Source of the DNA: an uncultured Streptococcus sp.
Lineage (GTDB): Bacteria; Bacillota; Bacilli; Lactobacillales; Streptococcaceae
Direction of reading: 5' to 3'
DNA: 9,200 nt
Assembly: GCF_938020365.1 (NCBI RefSeq)
Contig: NZ_CALIIB010000106.1
Span: 1 to 9,200 of the forward strand
A program made the translations under genes and the position numbers. The notes under the pieces were generated by a model. That model was not told where the DNA came from. It did not search any database and was given only the letters and a program-made list of their open reading frames with translations. Numbering within the stretch: position 1 is the first letter of the stretch; every line of letters begins with the position of its first letter. Shown one piece after another: positions 1 to 5,971 of the stretch.

Positions 1-533
1 AAACCTAACAAAAACGAAAGGATTCCCAATAAGGTCAGAGATAAGGTTTTCCACATAATCAGACTCCAAGCTGCCTGATTGAGCAGAATCGGATCAAGCC
101 CTTCCTTTCCTATAGCCAGATGCATGGCCATATAACTAAAGTAAATTGATAAAAAGCTAGTGGCAAGAGAAAAGCAAGTAAAGGTCATGAGTTTCCCCAC
201 AAGCAACTTTAGGCGGTTATTACAGGTCAAGAGGCTAGTTCTCAAGCTATGAGACTGAAATTCCATAGCTCCTAAAATTCCAGCTAAGATGACCAAAACC
301 ATGCCCGCCATAGAGGCTCCATTGAGGCCCAGATATTCCAGCGGATCAATGGCTTCTGCCAGACCGGGAACCGTCTCAGGTGTGGCATCCAAGCCAATAG
401 ACAAATACTGTCGGCCCTCCAGCCAGGATACGGCAGGCACCAATAGTAGCATGAAGGCCATACTCACTCTGAAAGCCTTGGTTGAGCGAATTTTCAACCA
501 TTCTGAATGCAATAAGGACATCGTTTCTTTCAT
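1..533 (-). CDS. ABC-2 type transporter permease, N-terminal part (runs off left edge)
   Basis: The ATG at 533 begins one base after the TAA of the ATPase gene and has an AGAGGAGG ribosome binding site six bases upstream, inside the last codons of the ATPase gene. The 177 visible residues begin MKETMSLLHSEWLKIRSTKA, the typical cytosolic opening of ABC-2 permeases (short helix with a SEWLKIR-like motif just before the first membrane helix). Hydrophobic segments lie at about residues 21-38, 72-92, 114-141 and 156-177, with a longer extracellular loop around 40-70. This pattern fits a membrane subunit that pairs with the preceding ATPase to export a substrate, as in bacteriocin or antimicrobial-peptide immunity exporters. 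The substrate cannot be read from the sequence. The C-terminal half lies outside the window. No other start competes. The family call is inferred from topology, the N-terminal motif and the operon partner. Confidence 0.85.
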   Translation of the reverse strand, partial: MKETMSLLHSEWLKIRSTKAFRVSMAFMLLLVPAVSWLEGRQYLSIGLDATPETVPGLAEAIDPLEYLGLNGASMAGMVLVILAGILGAMEFQSHSLRTSLLTCNNRLKLLVGKLMTFTCFSLATSFLSIYFSYMAMHLAIGKEGLDPILLNQAAWSLIMWKTLSLTLLGILSFLLG

Positions 534-534
534 C

Positions 535-1242
535 TTAAACCTCCTCTGTCAAATCAAAGAAGAGATCTTCTAGACTGTCTGAATCTTGCAGCACCTCTTC
601 CAATCGTCCCTGCTCAATAATTCGCCCATGATGAATCAAGACCACATCATCTGTCACCATTTGCACCTCTGACAAGATATGGGAAGATAGAAGTACCGTT
701 TTCCCTAAATCAGCCTGCTGACGGATGAACTTTCTAAACCACTTAATCCCACTTGGATCCAAGCCATTGGTCGGCTCATCTAATATAAGAAACTGAGGAT
801 CACCCAGCAAAGCTGCTGCTAAACCCAACCGCTGACCTTCCCCCAGAGACAGGCTTGACAAGAGGTCCTTCCTCTTATGAGCGATTCCAGTCATCTCCAA
901 AACCTCATCAATCCGAGACTTGGGAATAGCATTACTCGCTGCGATAATTCTCAAGTGGTCATAGACCTTTCGATTTGGCAGGCCGCCAATGCCGTCAAAG
1001 GCTGCACCTACCGTTCTGAGCGGATAAGTCATTGACTGATAGGTTCTCCCATCAAAAGTCGCAGTTCCTGCGGTCGCCCGATCTAACCCCAAGAGAATCC
1101 TCAAGGTCGAGCTTTTACCAGCACCATTTGGGCCCAGAAAAGCTGTAATCCGACCGCTTCTAGCTGTAAAAGAAATATCTTCTAAAATCTGCTTGTTGCC
1201 CTGCTTTTTGCAGACTCCTTCTATTTTCACCATATGTTCCAT
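535..1242 (-). CDS. ABC transporter ATP-binding protein
   Basis: This 235-residue ATPase would energise the ABC-2 permease encoded one base downstream. From the ATG at 1242 the order is Walker A GPNGAGKSS (37-45), signature LSLGEGQR (131-138), Walker B FLILDEP with catalytic Glu156, D-loop GLDPSG, and the switch histidine His188 in SSHILSE. The signature departs from LSGGQ, as is common in ABC-2 immunity/drug-export ATPases. The short length, the DEPTNGLDPSG block and the acidic C-terminus fit the CcmA/bacitracin-type exporter ATPases. The reading frame stays open back to 1302, but that would run through the promoter and the folate terminator; the ATG at 1242 has AAAGGAG six bases upstream, so I take it as the start. 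An internal ATG at residue 4 is less well placed. Substrate unknown; a role in antimicrobial peptide export or immunity is only a guess from the family. Confidence 0.93.
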   Translation of the reverse strand: MEHMVKIEGVCKKQGNKQILEDISFTARSGRITAFLGPNGAGKSSTLRILLGLDRATAGTATFDGRTYQSMTYPLRTVGAAFDGIGGLPNRKVYDHLRIIAASNAIPKSRIDEVLEMTGIAHKRKDLLSSLSLGEGQRLGLAAALLGDPQFLILDEPTNGLDPSGIKWFRKFIRQQADLGKTVLLSSHILSEVQMVTDDVVLIHHGRIIEQGRLEEVLQDSDSLEDLFFDLTEEV

Positions 1243-1266
1243 ACTGAACTCCTTTTGTTTTTCTTT

Positions 1267-1299
1267 AGTATACAAGGACAAGTTCAGAGAAAGTTCAGA
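1267..1299 (-). promoter_or_regulatory. Promoter of the ABC operon with tandem 9-bp direct repeats
   Basis: On the minus strand a good -10 box TATACT (1272-1267) sits 24 bases before the ATPase start. There is no recognisable -35 box. In its place are two perfect copies of TCTGAACTT (1299-1291 and 1288-1280) with an 11-bp period, the nearer copy ending 7 bases before the -10. Direct repeats spaced one helical turn apart over the -35 region are the usual target layout of OmpR/PhoB-family response regulators, so activated rather than constitutive transcription is plausible. The regulator is not identifiable here. Confidence 0.55.
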
Positions 1300-1304
1300 C
1301 AATG

Positions 1305-1329
1305 AAAAAACTTGCCTTGCGACAAGTTT
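1305..1329 (-). terminator. Intrinsic terminator of the folate operon
   Basis: Six bases after the folBK stop codon the minus strand reads AAACTTGTC, GCAA, GGCAAGTTT, then further T residues: a 9-bp stem (one G-T pair) closed by a GNRA-type GCAA tetraloop, with a T run at 1310-1305. It separates the folate operon from the ABC promoter that begins only about five bases further on. Confidence 0.85.
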
Positions 1330-1335
1330 CTTTTC

Positions 1336-2148
1336 TCATTTTTCAACCGCATCCCAGAGCTGGCGGATGCTTTTTTTCTGCACGGGATCAACAAAGTGTG
1401 GGGCGATTTCCACCAGAGATTGCAAGACAAAAGCCCGCTCCGCCACATAAGGATGAGGAACAATCAAGTTTGGACTGTATAACTCTTCTTGTCCTATGTA
1501 AAGAATATCCAGATCAATCACGCGCGGTCCCCATTTGATCTCCCGCACGCGCCCTAGTTCCGCTTCGATAGCCAGCAGGATCTGCATTAACTCCTCAGGA
1601 TTGAGCCAAGTCTCAACTTCAACAACTTGGTTGAGGAACGGATCTTGCTCAATACCACCCCAAGGCTCTGTCTCAATGCGGCTTGATGCCTGCAAAATTC
1701 TTATATTTTGCTCTGCCATTTTTTCCAAAGCAGCATCCAGATTGGCAGCTGGGTTTCCTTGATTGCTTCCCAGAGCGATAAAGGCCTTCCGCTTTTGACG
1801 CACTAGTTTGACGGAGCAGGTCTCTAAAGGCAGTGGCACTGGCGCCCAAGGTTTTTTGACCTCCAAGCTGACCTTCTGCACTAAAGGATGGGTCAGAAAA
1901 ATCTGATCAATCAGCTTGTAAGCCAGCGTCTCAATCAAGTCCTCCTTGCTTTCCTGACACCAGTGGGTCAAATCTTGAGCCAATTCTCCATAGTGGATAG
2001 AAGCTGTCAGGTCGCCTGTTTTGGCCGCTCGAGTCATATCATAGTCCAAAATCAAGTCCAGCACAAAACGCTGGCCCAGTTCTTTTTCCGCTCCAAAAAC
2101 ACCATGATAGGCGTACACTTCCAAATCCTTAATCCGTAGCTGATCCAT
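1336..2148 (-). CDS. folBK: Bifunctional dihydroneopterin aldolase / HPPK (FolB-FolK fusion, SulD-like)
   Basis: This 270-residue cytosolic fusion carries out two consecutive steps of folate synthesis. Residues 1-118 are the aldolase that splits dihydroneopterin into 6-hydroxymethyl-dihydropterin and glycolaldehyde; YAYHGVFGAEKELGQ includes Glu21, matching the S. aureus Glu22, and Lys98 matches the catalytic Lys100. Residues about 122-270 are the pyrophosphokinase that activates the pterin with ATP: FIALGSNQGN (123-132), ETEPWGG (159-165), the HPPK signature region WGPRVIDLDIL (206-216) with the metal-binding aspartates, and PHPYVAERAFVL (231-242). The same fusion is known as SulD in pneumococcus. 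The ATG at 2148 has AAGGAGAGGA upstream and follows folE by 27 bases. It is the last gene before the operon terminator. There is little linker between the two domains, and both look intact, so I expect both activities. Confidence 0.96.
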   Translation of the reverse strand: MDQLRIKDLEVYAYHGVFGAEKELGQRFVLDLILDYDMTRAAKTGDLTASIHYGELAQDLTHWCQESKEDLIETLAYKLIDQIFLTHPLVQKVSLEVKKPWAPVPLPLETCSVKLVRQKRKAFIALGSNQGNPAANLDAALEKMAEQNIRILQASSRIETEPWGGIEQDPFLNQVVEVETWLNPEELMQILLAIEAELGRVREIKWGPRVIDLDILYIGQEELYSPNLIVPHPYVAERAFVLQSLVEIAPHFVDPVQKKSIRQLWDAVEK

Positions 2149-2175
2149 GACTATCCTCTCCTTATTGTCAAGTCC

Positions 2176-2730
2176 TTAATGTCCCATCAGTTTGTAAGCT
2201 TCATTTTTCAGGTCCTTGTCCGTCGCTAAAATGCCGCGTGCCGCTGTAGTAACCGTTGCGGTGCCAGGCTTTCTGACTCCGCGCATATTCATACACATAT
2301 GCTCAGCTTCCACCCAGACCAAGGCCCCTTGAGCACCCAGATAGTCCATCAAGGCCTCAGCAATCTCCACGGTCAATCGCTCTTGAATCTGCGGTTTCTT
2401 GGCATAAACCTCTACCGTTCGAGCTAGCTTGGACAAGCCTGCTACCCGACCATTAGGCACATAGGCAATGTGAACTTTCCCGTAAAATGGCAGGAAGTGG
2501 TGCTCACACATAGAATGAAAGAAAATATCCTTCTCCACTACCATATTATTGTCAATGATTTCAAAAGACTTAGCCAGATGCTCCTCAGCCGTCTCGCCCA
2601 GCCCAGCAAAGATTTCCTGATACATCTTAGCAATGCGCTGTGGCGTCTCCTGCAAGCCTTCGCGGCTTCCGTCTTCGCCAATCGCCTCAATAATCTGAGC
2701 AACAGCTGCTTCAATTTTCTTCGTGTCCAT
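2176..2730 (-). CDS. folE: GTP cyclohydrolase I (type IA)
   Basis: This 184-residue enzyme makes 7,8-dihydroneopterin triphosphate from GTP, the first committed step of folate synthesis. Zinc ligands are visible as Cys75 and His78 in SMCEHH and Cys146 in EHMCMNMRGVRKPG; they map with one constant offset of 35 onto E. coli Cys110, His113 and Cys181. His77 and His144 match catalytic His112 and His179. GRVAGLSKLAR and QIQERLT follow the family closely, and the length is normal for the Gram-positive form. The frame is open to a TTG at 2760, but the ATG at 2730 has AGGAG five bases upstream, so I start there. Its first 20 bases overlap the end of folC, which suggests translational coupling. All zinc ligands are present, so this is the zinc-dependent IA enzyme and not the zinc-independent FolE2 type. 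Confidence 0.97.
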   Translation of the reverse strand: MDTKKIEAAVAQIIEAIGEDGSREGLQETPQRIAKMYQEIFAGLGETAEEHLAKSFEIIDNNMVVEKDIFFHSMCEHHFLPFYGKVHIAYVPNGRVAGLSKLARTVEVYAKKPQIQERLTVEIAEALMDYLGAQGALVWVEAEHMCMNMRGVRKPGTATVTTAARGILATDKDLKNEAYKLMGH

Positions 2731-4060
2731 ATTCACTCCTATGTTCTTTTTCTTTGTCAATGATATAGGCCCTGACCTGAGCCAGGAAATAAAGGGAGCC
2801 CGTAATCAGCAAGAGCTCATCGTTCCTATGCTCAGCTTTCAAATAAGCCTCTAAAAAGTCCTGCCAAGCAGCATAGTTCAAGCCCTGCTCGCAAGCCAGC
2901 GCCTCCATTTTTTCTTTGGAAAAGCTCCGTGGATCTGCAAAACTGGTCAAAATCAGCTGACTCTTAGGTACTTGCTTGAGTTGACCTACCATTTCCTCCA
3001 GAGACTTGGTCTGGATACAGCTAAAAAGGATTCTCTTATCCAAGTCTGGATAATGTTGGTTCAAAGTCCTCGTCAATCTCTCCATAGCATGAGGATTGTG
3101 GGCGCCATCGAGAATGATGTGAGGCTGGTGCGAAATCTGCTCCATCCGCCCCGGCCAGTTTGTCGCCAGTAAAGCCGCACCAACTTGCTCTTTTGGTAAA
3201 AGCGGTAGCTGCTTGCTCTGACAATAGAGGTCACAGAGCTGAATCGCCAAACCAGCATTATCTACCTGATGTTGTCCCAACAGAGGCGTCTGGTAATGCT
3301 CCGCCTCCCGATGGGCATCGGAAAAGCTAAAATGCTCTCCTGAGTCAGTCCCTCCCAAGCTTGTCACTTGATAAGATTGACCGTACACATAGTGGGGGGC
3401 TTGCATTTGATGAGCCTTGTCCTCAATGACCGCCAGAGCTTCTGACTCAATCCGCCCAGTCACCAAGGGCACATTTGGCTTGATAATCCCAGCTTTCTGC
3501 TCGGCAATTGCTGCCAGAGAATGCCCCAGCAGAGCCACATGATCTAAGCCAATAGTCGTAATGGCTGTCAGATCAGGTCGGCAGACATTGGTACTGTCTA
3601 AGAGGCCGCCCATGCCAACCTCCATAATGGCCACATCTACCTCTTCCTGAGCCAAATAATCATAGGCCAAAGCCGTCATGATTTCAAACTCAGTCACTCC
3701 CTGCAAAACCTCATCATTCGCTTGCTCCTCAAAGAGAGCGTGATAAGTCTCTAGAAGGCGCGACAAATCTTGATTAGGAATAGACCGACCATTGACGGCG
3801 ATTTGTTCATTGTAACTGATCAGATAGGGGGAGGTAAAGGTTCCTACACGCAGACCCCGCATTTCCAAGAGTTGACGCAGGTGGGCAATGGTTGAGCCCT
3901 TCCCGTTGGTCCCTCCTATATGAATCACTGACAGCTGCAAATGAGGATTTCCCCGCAGCGCCAGCATCCGCTCCATCCGCTCTAAGCCAAAATTAGGACT
4001 ATCCGTCCGATAGGCTTCCAGCCAGCTTAAATCTGGCAATTCTTCTCTTGTCATAGTCAC
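2711..4060 (-). CDS. folC: Bifunctional dihydrofolate synthase / folylpolyglutamate synthase
   Basis: This Mur-ligase-fold enzyme of 449 residues adds L-glutamate to dihydropteroate and probably further glutamates to reduced folates, using ATP. The P-loop GTNGKGST is at 50-57, followed by TFTSPYL (74-80), TEFEIMTALAY (123-133), MEVGMGGLLDSTNV (146-159), the metal-binding GLDH (171-174), the usually carbamylated lysine Lys189 in AEQKAGI, NWPGRME (301-307), DGAHNP (318-323) and GSLYFL (421-426). The start is a GTG at 4060 whose G-T-G-A overlaps the folP stop; an ATG two codons later (4054) is equally possible. Neither has a strong ribosome binding site, so re-initiation after folP is likely. 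The last 20 bases overlap folE. It corresponds to pneumococcal SulB. Whether it has both activities cannot be told from sequence alone. Confidence 0.94.
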   Translation of the reverse strand: MTMTREELPDLSWLEAYRTDSPNFGLERMERMLALRGNPHLQLSVIHIGGTNGKGSTIAHLRQLLEMRGLRVGTFTSPYLISYNEQIAVNGRSIPNQDLSRLLETYHALFEEQANDEVLQGVTEFEIMTALAYDYLAQEEVDVAIMEVGMGGLLDSTNVCRPDLTAITTIGLDHVALLGHSLAAIAEQKAGIIKPNVPLVTGRIESEALAVIEDKAHQMQAPHYVYGQSYQVTSLGGTDSGEHFSFSDAHREAEHYQTPLLGQHQVDNAGLAIQLCDLYCQSKQLPLLPKEQVGAALLATNWPGRMEQISHQPHIILDGAHNPHAMERLTRTLNQHYPDLDKRILFSCIQTKSLEEMVGQLKQVPKSQLILTSFADPRSFSKEKMEALACEQGLNYAAWQDFLEAYLKAEHRNDELLLITGSLYFLAQVRAYIIDKEKEHRSEYGHEEN

Positions 4061-5007
4061 TTATACTGCCGTAAATTTAGATCTTCCATTTTCTGAGCCA
4101 GTCGAATGGCATCGCCAATCTCGGCTGCCATCCGGTGGACTCCCACATCATGCACTCGGACAGCCTCAACACCCTGACTAGCTGCAATGCTGGTCAAATG
4201 AGCTGAAGCCAGGTCTCTGTTTTGAAAACCTGTTTCCGTCTCTGGGTCAGTTTCAAAACCATTTTCCTCCAAGATATTGACCAAAAATCGCTTGCGAGAG
4301 ACACCCAGAAAAATAGGAAAGCCAGCCTGATGAATGCTATCCAACTCCTGTAAGAGCAAGAGATTTTCCCGTTTGGTCAAGCCAAAACCAATCCCTGGAT
4401 CCAGCATGATTTGCTCCCGCTCCAGTCCAGCTTGCTTAGCTTTCCCCAGTGTTCTTTCAAAAAATGCCCACATGAGCGCCTGAATACCCAACTGTTCAAA
4501 ATCCGCTAATTCAGACTCGGTAAAAGCGGCCTCAAAGCCAAAAGTCGGAAAGATTTTCGAACTGGTGTGTTGGGGCCGAGCCATGACTGGATTGAACATG
4601 GCAATAACTGGCGCTCCATTCTGAGCAGCCACAGTTGCCATTCGCTCATCACCCAAGAGTCCCGTGATGTCATTGATGATATTAGCTCCAGCGGCCAAAG
4701 CTGCTTCTGCAACTGGTGCCTTCCAAGTATCTACAGAAATGAGGATATCAGTCTCCCGACGAAGAGCCTCAATGACCGGCACAACACGCCGTATTTCCGC
4801 CTCAATGTCCACAAAATGACTGCCCGGACGAGTCGACTCACCACCGATATCCAGCAAGTGAGCTCCCTGAGCTATCATCTTGCTTGCCTGCTCCAGAGCC
4901 TTTTCCACCGTATCATATCTGCCCCCATCCGAAAAGGAATCTGGAGTAACATTGAGAATCCCGCAAAGGGCCGTCTTGCCATCTGGTGCAAGTTGTCTTA
5001 GATTCAT
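4057..5007 (-). CDS. folP: Dihydropteroate synthase, sulfonamide target
   Basis: This TIM-barrel enzyme of 316 residues condenses 6-hydroxymethyl-dihydropterin pyrophosphate with p-aminobenzoate. Signatures in order: GILNVTPDSFSDGG (16-29), GGESTRPGS (55-63), SVDT (91-94), NDITG (112-116), LDPGIGFG (202-209), GVSRKRF (235-241) and VRVHDV (283-288). Asn19, Arg60, Asp93, Asn112, Asp203, Lys239, Arg284 and His286 match the E. coli ligand-binding residues. The frame stays open to 5061, but that extension runs back into the terminator hairpin; the ATG at 5007 has AGGAAAGGAA close upstream and gives the normal family length. As first gene of the operon it follows a leader containing a terminator. 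No insertion is present in the STRPGS loop, and Phe25 and Pro61 are unchanged, so the protein looks sulfonamide-sensitive. It corresponds to pneumococcal SulA. Confidence 0.97.
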   Translation of the reverse strand: MNLRQLAPDGKTALCGILNVTPDSFSDGGRYDTVEKALEQASKMIAQGAHLLDIGGESTRPGSHFVDIEAEIRRVVPVIEALRRETDILISVDTWKAPVAEAALAAGANIINDITGLLGDERMATVAAQNGAPVIAMFNPVMARPQHTSSKIFPTFGFEAAFTESELADFEQLGIQALMWAFFERTLGKAKQAGLEREQIMLDPGIGFGLTKRENLLLLQELDSIHQAGFPIFLGVSRKRFLVNILEENGFETDPETETGFQNRDLASAHLTSIAASQGVEAVRVHDVGVHRMAAEIGDAIRLAQKMEDLNLRQYK

Positions 5008-5044
5008 CGTATTTCCTTTCCTCTTGCTACTACTGCTTTTCAAT

Positions 5045-5071
5045 AAAAAAGGCACACTCATCTAGTGTACC
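5045..5071 (-). terminator. Intrinsic terminator between the degenerate CPBP gene and folP
   Basis: Minus strand: GGTACACT, loop AGATG, AGTGTGCC, then TTTTTT. The 8-bp stem has one G-T pair. It ends 37 bases before the folP start and begins more than 120 bases after the stop of the gene at 5823-5194. It may simply end that upstream gene, but a promoter-like site lies between the two, so it could also act as a conditional terminator in the folate leader. Confidence 0.85.
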
Positions 5072-5114
5072 GCAAAGCCAACAGCAGATGCAGCATCAGT
5101 TTTACAAACTGCAC
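5058..5114 (-). CDS. Possible 18-codon leader peptide overlapping the folP terminator
   Basis: A GTG at 5114, preceded by AGGA four bases upstream, opens an 18-residue frame (MQFVKLMLHLLLALRYTR) whose TGA falls in the loop of the terminator hairpin (5060-5058). A ribosome reaching this stop would cover the 5' arm of the terminator. Six of the 18 codons are leucine. The frame is short, the spacing to the binding site is tight and the start is GTG, so chance is a serious alternative. Confidence 0.2.
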   Translation of the reverse strand: MQFVKLMLHLLLALRYTR

Positions 5115-5157
5115 TTGATCCTACAAGCAGCCCTCTCAGGCTCTTGTGTCATTTATC

Positions 5158-5166
5158 ATTTTACCA
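5158..5166 (-). promoter_or_regulatory. Extended -10 promoter candidate for the folate operon
   Basis: Minus strand TGGTAAAAT (5166-5158) has the TG-N motif directly before a -10-like TAAAAT. No good -35 box is seen 16-18 bases upstream, which extended -10 promoters can tolerate. It lies 28 bases after the stop of the upstream gene and about 150 bases before folP. I see no better promoter between the terminator hairpin and folP. Confidence 0.45.
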
Positions 5167-5193
5167 CAATTCCACTATTTAAGAAAACAATTT

Positions 5194-5823
5194 TTACAAA
5201 CAGAAGGGCAAAAGGAGGATCAGAATCAAATTTCGCAAAAGATGAGCCAGCAAGGACAATTCCAGAGATCCAACCCAAGCTTTTAAGAGCTGGACAAAAG
5301 CCATGCCTAAACTTAGGTAAATTAGAAAACAAGATGATTCTCCGGGATTTCTCAGGAAAGCAAAGAGAGTGATTCCCAAGGAAAAAGCCAAACTTTTCCC
5401 ATATTTCATCTGCCTATTTTGGCCAACCTGCGGCGACAAAGCCAGCAAGTCCATGCCAATCAACAGCAAGGAGGAAGCGGAAAAACTGTTTGAGATAAGC
5501 TGCTGCAAAGGCGTTAGCTCCGAACTAGACTGACCGCAAAGAAGAACAAGGCCTGCTGCATTGCTTGCAATCATCAAAAAGTAGAGGTGGCGCAAGTGTG
5601 GAAATCGCTTGGAAGCACGCAGCTCTATCTTAAAATCCCGCCACTCACGAGAAAAGTAAGAGGCGTACCCAAAAAGAATGAGCAAAAACAGAGAGATAAA
5701 GAGCAGACTAGGCCTTGATAAAACCAAGCGGTTGGTCATTGGTTGAACCAAAAGCAACAAACCCGATTGAAGTAGCATAACTACCAATAAGATTTGGATA
5801 GATTTTTGAAATTTGAGACGCAT
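5194..5823 (-). CDS. Integral membrane protein, divergent CPBP-like without the catalytic glutamates
   Basis: This 209-residue protein is very hydrophobic, with likely membrane segments at about 8-28, 38-57, 78-97, 113-131, 144-158, 163-182 and 188-207. Its last third aligns by eye with the CPBP protein at 6643-5972: IYLSLGMAFVQLL against LYAGMGGVLAWVV, and LLAHLLRNLILIL against ILAHMLRNAIAIL, keeping His194 and Asn198. However, the EExxxR motif is missing (the region reads SPQVGQNRQMKYG and is shorter) and the FxxxH histidine is Arg158. I infer a degenerate CPBP family member, not an active protease. The GTG at 5832 is too close to its AGGGAG; the ATG at 5823 is eight bases from it and is preferred. 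A TATAAT box lies upstream. Function unknown; a bacteriocin self-immunity or partner role is speculation. Confidence 0.75.
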   Translation of the reverse strand: MRLKFQKSIQILLVVMLLQSGLLLLVQPMTNRLVLSRPSLLFISLFLLILFGYASYFSREWRDFKIELRASKRFPHLRHLYFLMIASNAAGLVLLCGQSSSELTPLQQLISNSFSASSLLLIGMDLLALSPQVGQNRQMKYGKSLAFSLGITLFAFLRNPGESSCFLIYLSLGMAFVQLLKAWVGSLELSLLAHLLRNLILILLLPFCL

Positions 5824-5857
5824 ATTTTTCACTCCCTAAAGCTAAGATACAATTTTC

Positions 5858-5886
5858 ATTATAAAGCAAAAGATTTACCCTGTTGG
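5858..5886 (-). promoter_or_regulatory. Promoter of the divergent CPBP-like gene
   Basis: The minus strand has a perfect TATAAT (5863-5858) about 35 bases before the ATG at 5823. CCAACA (5886-5881), exactly 17 bases upstream, keeps only the ACA of TTGACA, so the -35 is weak. The preceding gene ends in a terminator, so this gene needs its own promoter. Confidence 0.6.
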
Positions 5887-5926
5887 CTCGCTGCCCTAAA
5901 AAGTCACTTTTTATCCCTGAAATGTC

Positions 5927-5951
5927 AAAAAAGAGGTCAAGCTGACCTCTT
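5927..5951 (-). terminator. Intrinsic terminator after the CPBP protease gene
   Basis: Minus strand AAGAGGTCA, loop GCT, TGACCTCTT, then more T residues: a perfect 9-bp stem with a T run at 5932-5927, beginning 20 bases after the TAA of the gene at 6643-5972. Confidence 0.9.
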
Positions 5952-5971
5952 CATCTGTCAATTATCTATCG

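Larger units (their letters stand above)
5045..5151 (-). promoter_or_regulatory. Structured leader upstream of folP, possible attenuator
   Basis: Starting a few bases after the expected transcription start, minus-strand bases 5147-5123 can form a 9-bp hairpin with a single bulged base (ACAAG+AGCC paired with GGCT+CTTGT, loop of six). A second element, CAGTTT-N3-AAACTG at 5111-5097, can pair on itself or can be opened by the alternative pairing of GTGCAG with CTGCAT further on. The third element is the terminator at 5071-5045. I see no match to the tetrahydrofolate riboswitch core or to a T-box. Alternative pairings before a terminator suggest, but do not prove, transcription attenuation of the folate operon. 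Confidence 0.35.

Noticed and set aside
1243..1302. A longer start for the ABC ATPase at 1302, adding 20 residues.
   Set aside because: The extension would translate the promoter and repeats and reach the folate terminator. The ATG at 1242 has an ideal ribosome binding site.
4567..5001. A 144-codon plus-strand frame opposite folP.
   Set aside because: It is antisense to conserved folP motifs and its translation resembles no protein family I know.
5045..5151. A known riboswitch (tetrahydrofolate, TPP because of a CTGAGA word, or T-box) in the folP leader.
   Set aside because: Apart from the short CTGAGA word, none of the conserved core sequences of those classes can be found, so no class is claimed.
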